Part shown: positions 1-12,440 of the stretch, piece by piece
Numbering within the stretch: position 1 is the first letter of the stretch
Layout: the number at the start of each line of letters is the position of its first letter
Origin: Rutpela maculata
Lineage: Eukaryota; Arthropoda; Insecta; Coleoptera; Cerambycidae
Direction of reading: 5' to 3'
NCBI GenBank assembly: GCA_936432065.2
Contig: OW386285.2
Location: 172,217,984 to 172,281,983, forward strand
DNA: 64,000 bases
The notes under the pieces: model-generated
Told to the model about the DNA's origin: nothing
Database searches by the model: none
The model's input: only the letters and a program-made list of their open reading frames with translations
Program-made: the position numbers and the translations under genes

Positions 1-19
1 ACTCGTATTTGAGGACAAT

Positions 20-1167
20 TGTAGGCTTTTACATGTATTTTACGATGGTATAAAAAAAAATGTCTTCATTTAGATTGTTTTTTGATATTGTTTATAATTT
101 TCAAAATTATATTTATAAACAAATTCAAATAACTGTGGATTTTTTATAAAACTAAAAGGTGGCAAACTAATTATGAAAGTAGATGAAACATCTAACATTT
201 TTCTAAAAAAAATAATCTACCTGTATTTGGGGCCGACATCAGTTTTTGCATCTCAGTCGCTTACAAATAGGCAAATTGATATTTCCTCTTAAAATTTGGA
301 CTGGTTATTCTTCAGTAAGTACTTATATTTTTGTCTCGGCTAGTTCAAAACTATCCAGAAGCACAATTGTTAAAAGATAGCGTATAGAGGCCCGAAAGTC
401 AGGTCTTTAGTGACTATGTTCAGGCCCGACAAGAGGGGTGGTAAAAGGGTAATTCCTCCCCGCCCCGGGCTCCCTTGAGAGGCCCGGTTTCCAAGTGAAA
501 CGTAGTATAAATTTGTTCCAAAGCCTAATAAAGTTAAATCTAGTTCCGATTTTATTATAATAAAATTACTAAACGAATGCCCATATTTTCCTCTCCGGGC
601 TCGTATTTCCTCTCAACAGCCCTGATTATGTCAGATAAAAAAAATCGCTCCGTTATATTGTGGTTTTACAATCCGGATGCGAACGTCTCGGGTTCAAATC
701 CTGATTGCGAAATATATTTTCTTTATTGTATCAGCAATATTAAAAGTTTTACAAAGTTGTGTACATGGACATAAGGGTAATTGTTCAGGTTAGGTTGGTT
801 TTTTCTTTTCGCAACAAAAATTAAGAAAGCTATAAAAAAAATTTTAAATGTGCATTATGTTCTCAAAGCCACTTTATTCGGTGTAATTTTAAAATTTTGG
901 ATTATTTTCGAATAGCAGAGACAGAAATATAAGCATTGTAGAATCGCCATGGGCTCCAAATGAAAGTAGATCATATTTTTTTTTTTAAGAAAATGTTAGA
1001 TATTTCATCTATTTTCATAATTCCTCTGTCACTTTTGGTTCGATAAAAAATCTACTTTAGAATTTGTTTAAATTTGAAATTTATAAACAAGCTTCAAAAA
1101 AACGGTTTAAATGAAGATATAATTTTTTTCCCTTTATACCATTGTAAAATACACGTAAAAACCTACA
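20..1167. mobile_element. Non-autonomous element with long imperfect inverted arms
   Basis: Bases from about 20 to 240 reappear reverse-complemented from about 955 to 1167; GTAGGCTTTTACATGTATTT near 21 pairs with the stretch ending near 1166, and weaker similarity continues inward to about 300 and 890. The loop holds GC-richer sequence (380-490) and a tRNA-like relic. No ORF of note is present. It looks like a foldback or long-TIR MITE. Target duplications could not be settled because the left end is at the window edge. Confidence 0.6.
645..710 (+). pseudogene. tRNA-like relic (B-box GGTTCAAATCC)
   Basis: The T-arm/B-box GGTTCAAATCC at about 691-701 is followed by a 3' acceptor-like strand ending TTGCGA that can pair with TCGC at 645. 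An A-box-like GTTATATTGTGGTT sits at the expected place. The anticodon arm is several bases too short, so this is a degenerate tRNA or the head of a tRNA-derived SINE rather than a working tRNA. The A-box context resembles tRNA-Asp, but identity is not secure. Confidence 0.35.
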
Positions 1168-2123
1168 TTTTGAAAAAAAACATAAACTAAAGATGTACGG
1201 GGGCTAATTTACAGTTAATAATAATGTTAAGTACATTAAAGCTGAAAAATTGACATTTCATCTATTTTATATAAAGAATTAGTTAAACAATATAAACACT
1301 ATTAAAATAAAAAAAAAAAAACAGAACGAAAACGGAAGCATTGAAATGCAAAAAATAACAGCAGAAATATTTTGAAAGAAAGTGTTATGCTTAGGGCTGT
1401 TGAATGTCTTGAATTATTAACTTTTATAATGTTTGTTGAAGGCCAGATGACAGAGGTTATATAGTGCTTCTTATTCCTCGGAAATTATTAACCGAGTAGT
1501 GATGAGATCGAGGGCGATTCACTCTTTGTCATTAGTGTACAAATGCTTTGAATTATCCGCGTAATTCTTTGGTAATTCGACTACTTCAGTAGGCGAATTG
1601 CCAGTATGTACTTAGTAATTCGAGAAATTCACAAGTATTACGCATAGTTTGACATGTTATTTGGGTACTTGGAGAAAGCATGGTACAATACTTCTAGCGA
1701 GTGAATTGCCCCGCAGCTATGAGATTTCAAAGGGGTTTAAAAAAAATGCCCAGAACACCAGGGCAAAAACAAGACTTATATTGATTTTAAATTGTTTACC
1801 ATATAGGTAAAAGTGGATATTAGTCATCATGACTGAAAATTTTAAAGGAATGGTTTCTGGAGAACTTTGACAGTAAGTACTAAAACAACACCTATATGTA
1901 ATAATAGTTGTAGTTGCTTTCCTCCTACTAGAAATTGTTATGAGTTTTTTAAAATGCGCCCCATACCCAGGCATTTCTAAGGCATTTTCATGAAAATGTA
2001 CATGTTTCCCAAAGGGTAGTTTAAACATGGTCATTATGATTGATGTAAACTTAAAATTTGACATGGTACTAAGATGGCGTGCCTTCCATGCAGACTGTTT
2101 AATTCAGTACGTTTTTTTTATAG
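1168..2123. other. AT-rich stretch without recognisable gene
   Basis: No domain, repeat relation or RNA gene was recognised. It lies upstream of the SAM-domain exon and should contain the missing 5' exon(s) and promoter of that gene if the copy is complete. Short ORFs at 1717-2064 (minus) and 2027-2368 (plus) show no recognisable domain upstream of the SAM exon. Confidence 0.4.
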
Positions 2124-5100
2124 GTGAAGGGATTAATGATGACAGTTTCAATCTATTGGATAAAGAGGCCATTCATGCATTGATTCCCCGAACTGGTCCA
2201 AGGCTAATATTTACACAAAAATATAATCAATACTTGGCAGATTTAAATCGAGGGCACATTGTAAGTATTATATTTTTATATAAATACATTAAAAAGTTCT
2301 TTAAACTTTCAAAACAAATTTTGAGCAGAAATATACATACGGATCGAATTGAGAACCTCCTTATTTAAAAATTTTTGAAATCTGTATAAAAATGTGTATG
2401 TATAAAGATATTTGTGAATTTTTCAGTTTGTACAATAAGTTGTAACAGTTTTAGAGATTGTCTTTTTTGGCAAAAGTACAAGGAAACTACTTTTTACATC
2501 GTCAAAATCTAGGGTGAGACGTACGGGGTGTGCAACAATAATATAAGACTTTGACTTGTTAAAATGAAAACTAAACACTTAAAATAAAAAAAAGTTCAAA
2601 GAGTAAGTAAATTTCCCGATTTTTAATTTATTTAATAACTATACCTCTTATGTGGAAAAAAAATACAGCTTTCTTGTTTTTTTTGCTCTTTAGTTCTAAT
2701 GTTTTAAATTTTTTGTTTAAAAATGTTTCCATTTTACATTTTTATTACTCATCCCGTATGTCTCCCGTTAGATAAAACAAAGTCAAAAGTCTGCTTTTTA
2801 TATTTTAATTCGACATTGTCGATTCCTTGAAAGTCCTATTGATAGTTAATAAATGAAATGAAATTCATTTTAGAACATATCGGAAACAGTTTCTACAGCT
2901 TCCACTGATACATTTGACAATGCCAGTGTGTACACATATGTTCCCGATGACGAGACCATAGAAGCATTTTTTTCAACTCCACTTAAGGATGTAGGCAATC
3001 TAAGTGATAGAAAAAGAAGATTTGATGAAATAGCGGTCAGTGGAGAACAAGCAGGGCCTTCAAAAATAGCAAAACTTGAAAATGATGTTTTTCCTAGGGT
3101 AAGTTTTCACTGTTTTGAAATAAGTTCTATATTTTTTTTTTTGGAGATATTAAATAAAATCACAATTTTGGGTGCCCCGTTCCAAGAGCCGCAACTCCCT
3201 TAAGAGGGATTTTCGGACCAACATTTATAAGAAGTTTTTTCCATCTTTATGAAAAGTCACCGAATCGCCTTTAAATTAATGACTTGAAGCACCCTGTATA
3301 ATAGAAGTCATAATCTTTCTTTGTATTTTAAACCATTAGTGCTAAAAGCAATGTTATTTTTTAGGGCTTGGAATTTGCTTTAAAAAATATCCCGAAGGAA
3401 AAATAGTTTTGAGCGCCAAAAATAAATTGACAAATGAGCTGAGAAACAAATTAACCAAACTTATAATTACCGAGCTGTACGCAGTATATGGAATCAATAA
3501 GTAAGTCTTAAGTTATTACTTTATATAGTTATCATTATATATTGTTTTTATTGTTTAAATTTTTATCAAGTTTTTTTGTAAAAAATCTGTGCTGTGTGTA
3601 AAAGTTACGGCTAATACCTAAAAGAAATATTAAAATTTTCTTAATTGACCATTTAATTAAAATTTTCTTAGTTGACCACTTAAATTAATGTATTGTATAT
3701 ATTTTTTTAGCATTAGAGCAGAAATACTTCAAAGTTTCAAATGAGATAGAGGCTTTGTTTCCATCTGAAAAGCGCGAGACATATTATATCCCATATAATT
3801 CAGTAAATAAAAGTGGTCCCAAGGGAAAGCTCTATACCAAATTTATTAATACAAAGGCATCTCTTAGACTAGCAGATGCATCATCTAGCCGAAATTCATT
3901 GCCCATGTATGAAGAAAATATCGTGGAAGAAAAATCTGATGTAGAAAGTGGCTCTTTAAGTTTTCTCAGAGTTGGCATTGAGCCAATATCACGGGTGTTG
4001 GAGGCATGGGAACAAACTTATTCCTCAAGGAAAAAGCTTTATGTGAATGCAGATCTGACTAAAATATATGAAGATTTTCCATGCCTAAGCCTCAACTGTG
4101 GACTTGAATTGGTATGTAAAATATAGTATAAAAGTACCACTAGAATAAACAATAAAATATCAGTACACTTATTTACGTAATTAACTAAATATCACTTAAA
4201 TAATTTGCATAAATATTTCTGCAAAATAAAAAAAATTAAAACTAAATCCACAATGCAAAAATTTTTAGGGAAATGCTTTTTTTGTAGGCAAAAACGTGTG
4301 TTTAATACTCATTGAAATGTATTATAATATAGGTACATATTTTATCCACATTTTTATGAGGAATTATCTGATTCTAAATTTTGCCTGTTTCAATAATAAA
4401 TCTTTAACTGCTTTTTATTTCCAGATCGAGACTGACTTTAATAAAAAACATGAAGGGTGTATTGACATAATCTATAATACTTGGGAAAAAGTAAGCTCCG
4501 CAATAATTACAGAAGCTAAAGAACGAAAACTAAATTCTGTTGCTAGTGGTAAGTGTTAATTTTTTCAATAAACTGCATTGCTTATTTTCTAATAAATTAA
4601 AAATTTATTTATTATGTACCAACTTTGAATTTTTTTGCTTCCCATCTAGTAGGGAAGTATTGGATTCAGCCCGAAAAAATTATTTCGAGATTTCAACAGA
4701 TTTTCACATTTTGATATCCTATAGGAATCATTTGAAACCATTTTCAAATTGATGTTTGTGTGGTCAGTTTGTCTCCTTCGATGTCATGAAAACAGCAACA
4801 TACGGTCGTGCGTGTTGTATTTGTTATCTCTTAACCTAGATCTGATTAGATTTTGAACAAAATCGTGGGGGGATACTGAAATAACATAGATGAAAAAAGT
4901 ATAAATAAATTCTATACAATAAAATATAAATAAAAGCTTAATAATATTTATTTCTGAAATGTATAGATTTTGAGACAAAAAAAATACTTTGTAAACTACA
5001 GATACAATGCAGTTTAAGTTGATGCCATTATAACATGGAACTTGGCTTAGCGATCTATCCCAGTTACCTGCAATGCTCTGTCACAAAGGGCTGTCTGTTT

Positions 5101-6197
5101 ATAACAATTTTGTTCTATTAGGTGGGAAGTCTAGAACTGGTGCTCCAGTCGAATTTATTAAATTCAAATATTTTATGATGACCAAACTTTAGATATAAAG
5201 TTATACTCAGACTTAAAGAGTCTATCCCTTAATTAACTTGCTGTGTTGATTATTCCGAAATATTGGTAAAATTGATTTTATTTTAAATTAAAACTGCAAC
5301 GTTAATAAAAGGTTTTGTGATAATATGTACTGATAATCATAAAAAACTATTGGTTCTGTAATTTAGCAAATTACCTTCATTTTAGTTATTTTATCTATAT
5401 ACCGAGTTAAAGTATAATTTTAAATTATTAATATAGATGTAGTTAACAATTTGTTATTATTTTTTTTTTTAATTTTCAGATAACACAACAAATACTATTC
5501 TAATTCTACCATACCTATTTAGCCCTTTAACAATAAAAAAGACGAGGAAAGGATGTACTTGGAGACCGAGCCGCAGTGAAGTCCAGGAAAGTTTTTTCTC
5601 ACATATACAGGTATGTATTTAATAATAATAATAATAATAATAATCACACACATAATTAAGCATTGCTTATTCTAGATGCAATTCTACATATGTAATTATC
5701 TGTTCTTACATATAACAATTATTGTTTGTTAATATTATCTTAAAAGAAGAAAAATGAAATAAACAAAAAAAATGCATTTAATTATGAAATTTGGTACATC
5801 ATATTTTTTTAATTCTGAGCAAGATTAAGCAACCTACAAATAGTACCATTTTTTTTTGTTTCAGAATATAGGAGAATTACATGAGAAGACTGACGCAAGG
5901 AAGAAGAAGTTGAAGCAATTTGGTCTAACGGTCCAACCATTTGGAGTGATAGTTGGCGATCTTTCCCATCCAACTTATATAATTGTTGTTGATGAGGTAC
6001 AGTATAAAATTGATACTGGAATTAGAGCATTAGAATTGCTCTTCAAGCTTTTTCACGGCCTAGACATTGAATATCCCCCTGAGAGTGAACATATTTGGCT
6101 TTTTATAGAAGAATTTGTATTTAAAATGAAGCCACGTAAAACGAGCCCTTCGACAACATCAGTTTTAGCAGACATTTTATATCACATGCAGAAATAA
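2124..6197 (+). pseudogene. Multi-exon SAM-domain protein of a transposon-like gene pair (decayed)
   Basis: Seven exons can be followed by splice sites: 2124-2260, 2874-3098, 3365-3500, 3711-4111, 4425-4548, 5480-5610 and 5865-6197 (stop TAA), about 495 codons. Exon 1 encodes the second half of a SAM domain (INDDSFNLLDKEAIHALIP, then GPRLIF). Exon 2 carries a basic nuclear-localisation-like KRRF stretch. Exons 6-7 contain the WRPSRSEVQESFF, FGLTVQPFGVIVG and HIWLFIEEFVF segments that I recognise from a family of uncharacterised insect proteins. The 5' part of the SAM domain is not found. Exon 3 changes frame near 3390-3400 and exon 4 needs a one-base correction near 3722, so the copy is probably dead, though the last three exons are open. 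The tnp2-like gene starts 96 bp downstream. Inference: this is the accessory DNA- or protein-binding partner of that transposase. Confidence 0.7.
4560..5479 (+). other. Longest intron of the SAM-domain gene
   Basis: Donor GTAAGT-like at 4549 and acceptor TTTTCAG at 5473-5479 bracket about 930 bp. It is AT-rich; I see no exon, repeat or RNA gene in it. Confidence 0.45.
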
Positions 6198-6293
6198 ACT
6201 ATATATTTTCATATTTTCAACTGCTGTCCATTTATAGTGTTGCCACTAACACATCAAATTTGTCATTTATTCTTTTCTCAAATTTAGTACAGC

Positions 6294-8745
6294 ATGCCTA
6301 ATTGTAGTTTTTGTGGCATTTTTTTCTTTAAGCCAAATTCCTTAATAACCCATTTAAAGTATATTCATCAATGTCAGGATGACAGTACGTATTTTTGCAA
6401 AGAAAAAAATTGTAGACGAAATTTTCCAAGCCTAAAATCATTTAGAAAACATCTGAATAATCATCCTGCTAGTTCTCTGCAAAATGATTTAGAGGGAATT
6501 CATCTTGTAAGTTCAGCTGAAACTGAAAAATTTATTGACTATTTCGATAATGTTTCCTTTAATACAGCTATTTCAGAGGAACATTTAAGTATTCAGGAAA
6601 AAAATTTAAATGAGGTTGATAATTTTTCAATTGACTTTGATGTATTTAAAAATACATTACGTGAAAAATCCATTATATTTATCTGCAAAGTGTATAACGA
6701 AACTACTTACTCACGAAAAGATGTTCAAAAGATTATAAATTTAGTGAACGACTTGCTGGCAGAACCTCTAAATATTTTTGAAAATGTTATCAAGCAGATA
6801 TTTACCAAACCTATTGTTACTAGTGAGGATAATTTTCAAGTTAAGAGGTTCTTTCAAGAATTTCGGAACTTGCTGCAAGACTTTGAAAGTGAGGCATTAA
6901 GATCTAGTACTTTGGAAAGGTCAAAATTATTTATAAAGCCTATTTCATTTATTGTTGGCGAGCGCATAGAGACAAAAAACTCTGTCCCAATATCTATGAA
7001 ATATTCTGCCCAGTTGATTCCTCTTTCTGAAGTTTTGACGATTTTTTTTTCTATTCCCGACATCTTGGTAGAAACAATTACATATATCGAATCTCTACAA
7101 GATCAGAAAGACATATAATATTGTTCAAACAAAGTTTTGGAAACAAAAAATATCAGATTTTAGCAAGAAAGACTTGGTTTTTCCATTATTTATTTATTAT
7201 GATGACTACGAAATGGGAAATCCATTAGGTTCACATTCAGGCACAAATTAGGAGCTATTTACTGCTCAGTTGCCTCTTTACCTCCCAAATATCAGTCTCG
7301 ACTAGAAAATATATTCTTGTTACAGTTGTTTCATGCCTCAGATCTAAAAGAATTTGGTCATAAAGCAGTTTTCTCCCGATTTGTAGATGAACTAAATCTT
7401 CTAAGAGAGAAAGGAATAAATGTAAAATTATCCTCAGGGCAGTATCGTATTTACTTTAGTACCATATTATTCCTTGGTGACAACCTTGGACTTAATACTA
7501 TTTTGGGTTTTCAGGAAAGTTTTTCTTCAAACTCATATTGCAGATTTTGTAAATATTTGAGAATTGATACTCAAACTTCCACTGTTGAAAATCATACGAA
7601 ATTTAGAAATCGCCAAAATTTTAGTGCTGACTTAAAATTGAACTATCCATATTTAACTGGGATAAATCTAAATTCTGTATTAAACACAATTGATTCGTTC
7701 CACGTAACGGAAAATTTTGCTATAGATATTGCACATGATATTTTCGAAGGAGTGGCAGGTGTAACTATGGCATATCTGTTATATCAGTTTTGTTTTATCG
7801 ATAAATATTTTGATTTAGATACATTAAACAATAGAATGAAATATACCATTTATAGTGCAAATCACAACAAACCCCCACTTATTGCAAGTGATCAATTAAA
7901 AAAAAAGTATTAAGAATGTTTTAAGTGCTGGTTTAATTTTTGGCAACTTGATCCCAAAAGGCAATAAATATTGGAGTTTATACATTTTACTTAGAAAGAT
8001 TTTGACCTTGGTTCTTAAAGAGTTCGTTAATGATGATATGGCTACTGAACTAGGAAATTTAATCCATGAGCACCATTCATTGTTTGTTTCACTTTTTGAA
8101 AAAACACTGACACCAAAATTTCACTTTATGACACATTACCACTCCATCGCTAAAAAAACTGGCCCATTAAAAAACACTTCAACATTAAGGTTCGAGTCAA
8201 AACATCGCCAATCGAAATTGGCAGCAAATGTTGTTTCTTCCAGAGTAAACATAACTTACACTTTAGCTATAAAACATCAACTGCAGTTAGCTTTAAGATT
8301 TGCAGAAAAGAAAGGCTTTGAGAACCATATATCATATTCTCCTACTTCTGAATATTTAAATATCACTGAAATTTTATCTGAATATAAAGACATTATTGAA
8401 AAATCAGAATTTATTAACCATGAAAAAATATATAATTTTTGCGAAAACATAGCTACCACAAAAACTATTACAATAAATTCAAAAATCTATAGAGTCAGTA
8501 GCATAATTGTTACTGGTTTTAAAACTCATCCATGTTTCGGAAGAATTGTTAATATTATTGTAAATAAAGAAAACGACATTTTGTTTCTTTATGAAGATTT
8601 TATTACCCAAACTTTTAATGAACATTTATTTTCATTTGCTGTAAAAAATTCTGGACTAATAAAGTGTATGTTTTTTGATGATATAAAAATGTTTGACACA
8701 TTCGTAGTAATTTCGTCACAGAATAATGACTATATATTACTATAA
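6294..8745 (+). pseudogene. C2H2 zinc-finger, CACTA/tnp2-like transposase (frameshifted)
   Basis: The ATG at 6294 opens into two C2H2 fingers (CSFCGIFFFKPNSLITHLKY with its histidines, then CKEKNC...H-x3-H), followed by an acidic linker. Transposase-like landmarks follow in order: IYYDDYEMGNPLGSH near 7195-7238, LFLGDNLGLNTILGFQESF near 7470-7527, CRFC near 7540, HDIFEGV near 7737-7757, TPKFHFMTHY near 8110-8140 and LRFESKHRQSKLA near 8190-8225. This order matches the tnp2/CACTA-like proteins widespread in animals. The frame breaks three times: near 7117, 7249 and 7908. The first and last parts are open. Intact length would be about 810 residues. No intron is needed. The family assignment rests on motif memory, not a search; KDZ-type transposases are the alternative. 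It is tandem with the SAM gene, as the two genes of CACTA elements are. Confidence 0.75.
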
Positions 8746-8892
8746 ATGGACAGACGATTTATTTTATTTTTTTTAACAAAAGTTCCTTTAATTTAAGGTT
8801 GGAATGTTGCATCAGACAGGAAAATATGTCTTTATTTTTTTATTTTGTTATGTGTTTAATAAAAACCAAACACGATAATGACCTTTTACATA

Positions 8893-9087
8893 GTTTTAGG
8901 TACTTGCTATTCTAACAAATACAATTATATACATTTCTCTTTAATGTAAATTTCTGTACTTGAATGCCATGCTCTTACAATAAAAACAGTACTATTTTCA
9001 TTGTGATGGAAATTGATTATAATAAAAAAAATGTATTAAAAATTAAAATAATTGTATTTGTTAGAATAGTCAGTACCTAAAACAGTT
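8893..9087. mobile_element. Small MITE with 37-bp inverted ends
   Basis: AGTTTTAGGTACTTGCTATT and following bases at 8893-8930 match the reverse complement of 9048-9087 with few differences. The element is about 195 bp with no coding capacity. It sits just 3' of the tnp2-like gene and could be mistaken for that gene's transposon end. Confidence 0.6.
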
Positions 9088-9141
9088 TTAAAAATCATAA
9101 CATGTTTGAATTTTTAACTATTTATAATTAATTAAAATTAT

Positions 9142-9430
9142 ATGCCTGTTTCCCTGTCACTCGGCAAAATCTCAGCCTTAAGAGGCAATTTGCTCTACAC
9201 TCGTAGGGTATGGTCCTCCGCGGGGTTAAGAGACGAAGAACATTCCACAAATTCCGGTAAAGACCGCCTTCGGCCAGGTGCCTGCTGTTTTCTACAATAT
9301 TGCAATACGCTCAAAGGGAAGTTCAGGTCCGTACTACATAAATTGTACAATGCTGATACACGCACTTCTGCTCTTTCCACTTCCTTGTCTTTTTTTACTA
9401 TTGTGTATTGTCTCCATTAATATATTTCCC
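9142..9430. other. GC-richer island of unknown nature
   Basis: This block is clearly richer in G+C than its surroundings (for example GGTCCTCCGCGGGG and CCGCCTTCGGCCAGG). Short ORFs exist on both strands (9142-9420 plus, 9195-9380 minus) but neither matches a family I recognise. It could be a fragment of a LINE or a structural RNA pseudogene. No function is claimed. Confidence 0.3.
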
Positions 9431-9478
9431 ATTTTGTTTAACAGGCCAATCTAAACATATTATTGCTGCTCATCGCTC

Positions 9479-9990
9479 AATTTTACTTCCACATCCAGTG
9501 GTAGTAACGACAAAAATTTTTAAAAATTTTTATTGTTCAGATAGGCTTAGAATGTCATGAAACGTCGAGATTTTAAGTTTGAGCAAAGAAAAATTGTCTG
9601 TAACTTTTTTGTGCGCACGATTACTCTGGAACCGTTTAAGATATTGACTTGAAATTTGGTACACGTATGTACTTTAACGAGATCTGGGACTAGATATTTT
9701 CATCTTATTCCATGAAAAGTTGGAGGGTAAATTGGGGTAAATGGGGGTAAATGGGGGTAAATAGGTAAATCTAATAAGTAAGAGTCCATAAAATTGGTAT
9801 TCAGTTATATATAAAAGAAGTTAAGTCTACATTTTTTGGCATTAGCCACCCCCCATTAATAATGGGGTGGGGTACCACCCCCTTATTAAAGAAGGTGAAA
9901 AAATAAAATTGTAATGTAGCATGTAGGTATACAAGAACATAAGGCCTCAAAAAATTTTTTTACTTCACCCACCATTCAAGATGGCGGTTT
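9479..9990 (+). repeat. Dispersed repeat family 'ACTTCCACATCCAGTGG', copy 1
   Basis: It starts with ACTTCCACATCCAGTGG, contains GTGCGCACGATTACTCTGG, TTGACTTGAAATTTGG and a run of GGGGTAAAT units, and ends in CACCCC-rich sequence. Near copies lie at 45106-45590, 45685-46200 and, inverted, at 26215-26795; a fragment lies at 57287-57345. No conserved ORF is shared, so this is a non-coding interspersed repeat. The start is near-palindromic (ACTTCCAC...GTGGAAGT in the better copies). Confidence 0.65.
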
Positions 9991-11606
9991 CAAGATGTCA
10001 GACGTTTTGCCATGCATGGTCCGATTTGACTCAAAATCGGTAACTCGAGGTTTTCGAGGTCACAGATTAAGAATTTTTTGTCAAAACAAAAATTCAAAAT
10101 TGCGGATTAATTGCCTATGGTCTGAATCGACTCAAAATCGGTATCAAAGGAGTTTTCGAAGTTTTTTGACAAAACTTGAAAAAAAGATGGCGGTACTACT
10201 ATACACCTACTATATGACTAAAAAGAAAATAATAAATGTATTAAAAAAAACATTTCAAAAATAGCTTTTATTCAAATGTACTAAACAGGAATAAATGAAA
10301 TAAATAATTTCGTTAGACGTAATATGATCGACCAATGTTAATTTTTTCGAAAAATATAAAAGCTGGGTCGTTCATTTAATACGTTTTAATATTTGGAAAT
10401 AAAAATTCAATGATTAAATTGATTACAAAACTTTGAAAGAGTAAAAATAATGAAATAAAATATTTTAAAAAACTTTTTAAATATTTTATTAAAAAAGCTC
10501 TAAAAAGTAAAAAATAAAGCCTTTAGCTATTATAACATTTATCTCGATATAGACACTAAAAAGTTCCATCCAAGACATCTGACTTCATGAATGCCCCACG
10601 CATACAAGTTTCAAGATGTTGTGATAGCTAAAAACATGATTTTATACTTTTGTATCTGAATTTTATATCCAATGATTTTTTTATCCGTATAAACACATCA
10701 AAAAATAAATGATGGATGAAACCACTATAACAACGAAACAATATAATATTATAAAATATTACAAACTTTTCTAAAATTAATATTGATATTAGAAAAATGA
10801 AACGAACAAAGGTAAATTGAAAAAGAAACTAAGAAATAATGTAATCAGTTCAATGTTTTTTTTGTATGTTTAGATTTAGCATTTTGAGCATATATAATGT
10901 AATCTGGTATCTGGTTCTCTGATTTTCATATTTCTGGTATGTCTGAGATCAATGATTTCAGGTAATAAACAATTGTAATAAAATTTATTCAATTTCGGAA
11001 CCATTTTTGTCTCAAAGAACCTGAATATTCAACAAAACAGTAACAAGAAACAAAAGAAATAAATATTTTTAAAAACAAACTTATTTAAAATGTACTAAAT
11101 AGGAAATTGCAAAATTTCTATTTTTTTATTTTTTTTACTTTAATAACATAAATTGAAGCTATTTAATACCTTTATAAGAAAACATTAACACGGTTCATGT
11201 ACGGGGGAGGTAAAAAAATATTCAAAGAAATTAAATTTCCTTTCTTTACAATTTTTTAAAAACATTTTTTTTTCAATTACTCTGTATGCATGTTTAAAGG
11301 CTTTAAAAATGTCTACAATTTGATGTGCCCAACATTGTCATCGCTTCAAATATAAAAAAGTTGCAAGTCTGGGGAGTTTTAAGTGGCGCACCCTATATAT
11401 GTATTAATATGGTTTAATTTTTGAGGTCTACAAATGACTGAGAAATTAATATTTTATTGACTACTTCTTATGCGACCAATAGCGCGCATCTATTTATTAA
11501 GAAATTGAGAGACATTTATCATCCAGGCATACTACTTAGTACAGAAAATATTAATAAAATTATAGGTAAGTACGTAATAATTCACATAGGTGAACATATT
11601 GAAAGA

Positions 11607-11669
11607 ACTGAATCTGAAAGAACAAAATTGTTGTAACCATCACAACAATTTTGTTCTTTCAGATTCAGT
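11607..11669. repeat. Perfect 28-bp hairpin with 7-nt loop
   Basis: ACTGAATCTGAAAGAACAAA and the next 8 bases (11607-11634) are followed by loop AACCATC and the exact reverse complement at 11642-11669. There is no mismatch in 28 bp. It stands about 70 bp before the first 130-bp array unit. Confidence 0.9.
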
Positions 11670-11739
11670 AGAAGATATTCACTGTCGTGCAGGAAAAGAT
11701 AATAAAAACCTGCTTAAGATAATAGATAAGTCAGAAATA

Positions 11740-12440
11740 AAAACAGTGTATCCATATGTATTTGATCCGCTGAATCCAGATTCAAAGTAAGAATTGACAG
11801 ATTGGCTCGTTTTTCAGCCCTAACCCCGAAGAACACACCTCCCAAAAAATGATTTGTTCGACGGACCAGACCAGTGTGTTCTTATGCATTTGGACCTGCT
11901 GAAACCGAATCCGATGTCAGAATTGTCAGATTGGCTCGTTTTGCACTCCCAACCCCAAAAAACACCCCCCAAAGCAAAAACAAAGTGGTCTGTGCGGCGG
12001 ACTATACCAGTATATCCTTCATAAATACACAAGGATACACTGATATGGTCCGCCGGGCAGACCATTTTGTGGGGGGGGGGTGCTTTTGGGGGTTGGGGGT
12101 GAACACGAGCCAATCTGACAATTCTAACTTCGGATTCGGTTTCAGCTGTCGAAATATATAAGAACATACTGGTATCGTCCGCAGGACAGACCACTTTTTT
12201 GTTTTGGGGGTGTTTTTTAGGGTTGGGTGTGAAATACGAGCAAATCTAAAAATTCTGATACTGGTCTGGTTCGCCGGACAGACCATTTTTTTGAGGGGTG
12301 TTTTTTGGGGTTGGGGTTGAAAAACGAGCCAATCTGATAATTCTGACTTCGGATTCGGTTTCAGCGGGTCCAAATACATACGGATACATTGGTCTGGTCG
12401 GCCGGACAGACCGCTTTTTTTTTGTGGGGCTGTGTAATCC
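11740..12440. repeat. 130-bp unit array, forward then reversed (locus 1)
   Basis: About two units read in plus orientation (to about 12014) and about three in minus orientation (from about 12030). Landmarks are ACCAGACCAGTGT, TTTGGACCTGCTGAAACCGA, AGATTGGCTCGTTTT and CCCCAAAAAACACCCC, or their complements. Each unit holds a near-palindrome of the type GGTCTGTCCGGCGGACCAG. The turning point is near CATAAATACACAAGGATAC at about 12022. One reversed unit is shortened near 12250. ORFs seen here on both strands are by-products of the repeat. Confidence 0.8.

Noticed and set aside
577..774. 65-codon ORF overlapping the tRNA-like relic
   Set aside because: Lies in the loop of an inverted-arm element; no domain, and overlaps the tRNA-like sequence.
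8893..9087. Terminal inverted repeat of the SAM/tnp2-like element
   Set aside because: Both arms are within 200 bp of each other, so it is a separate small MITE; no partner was found upstream of the genes.
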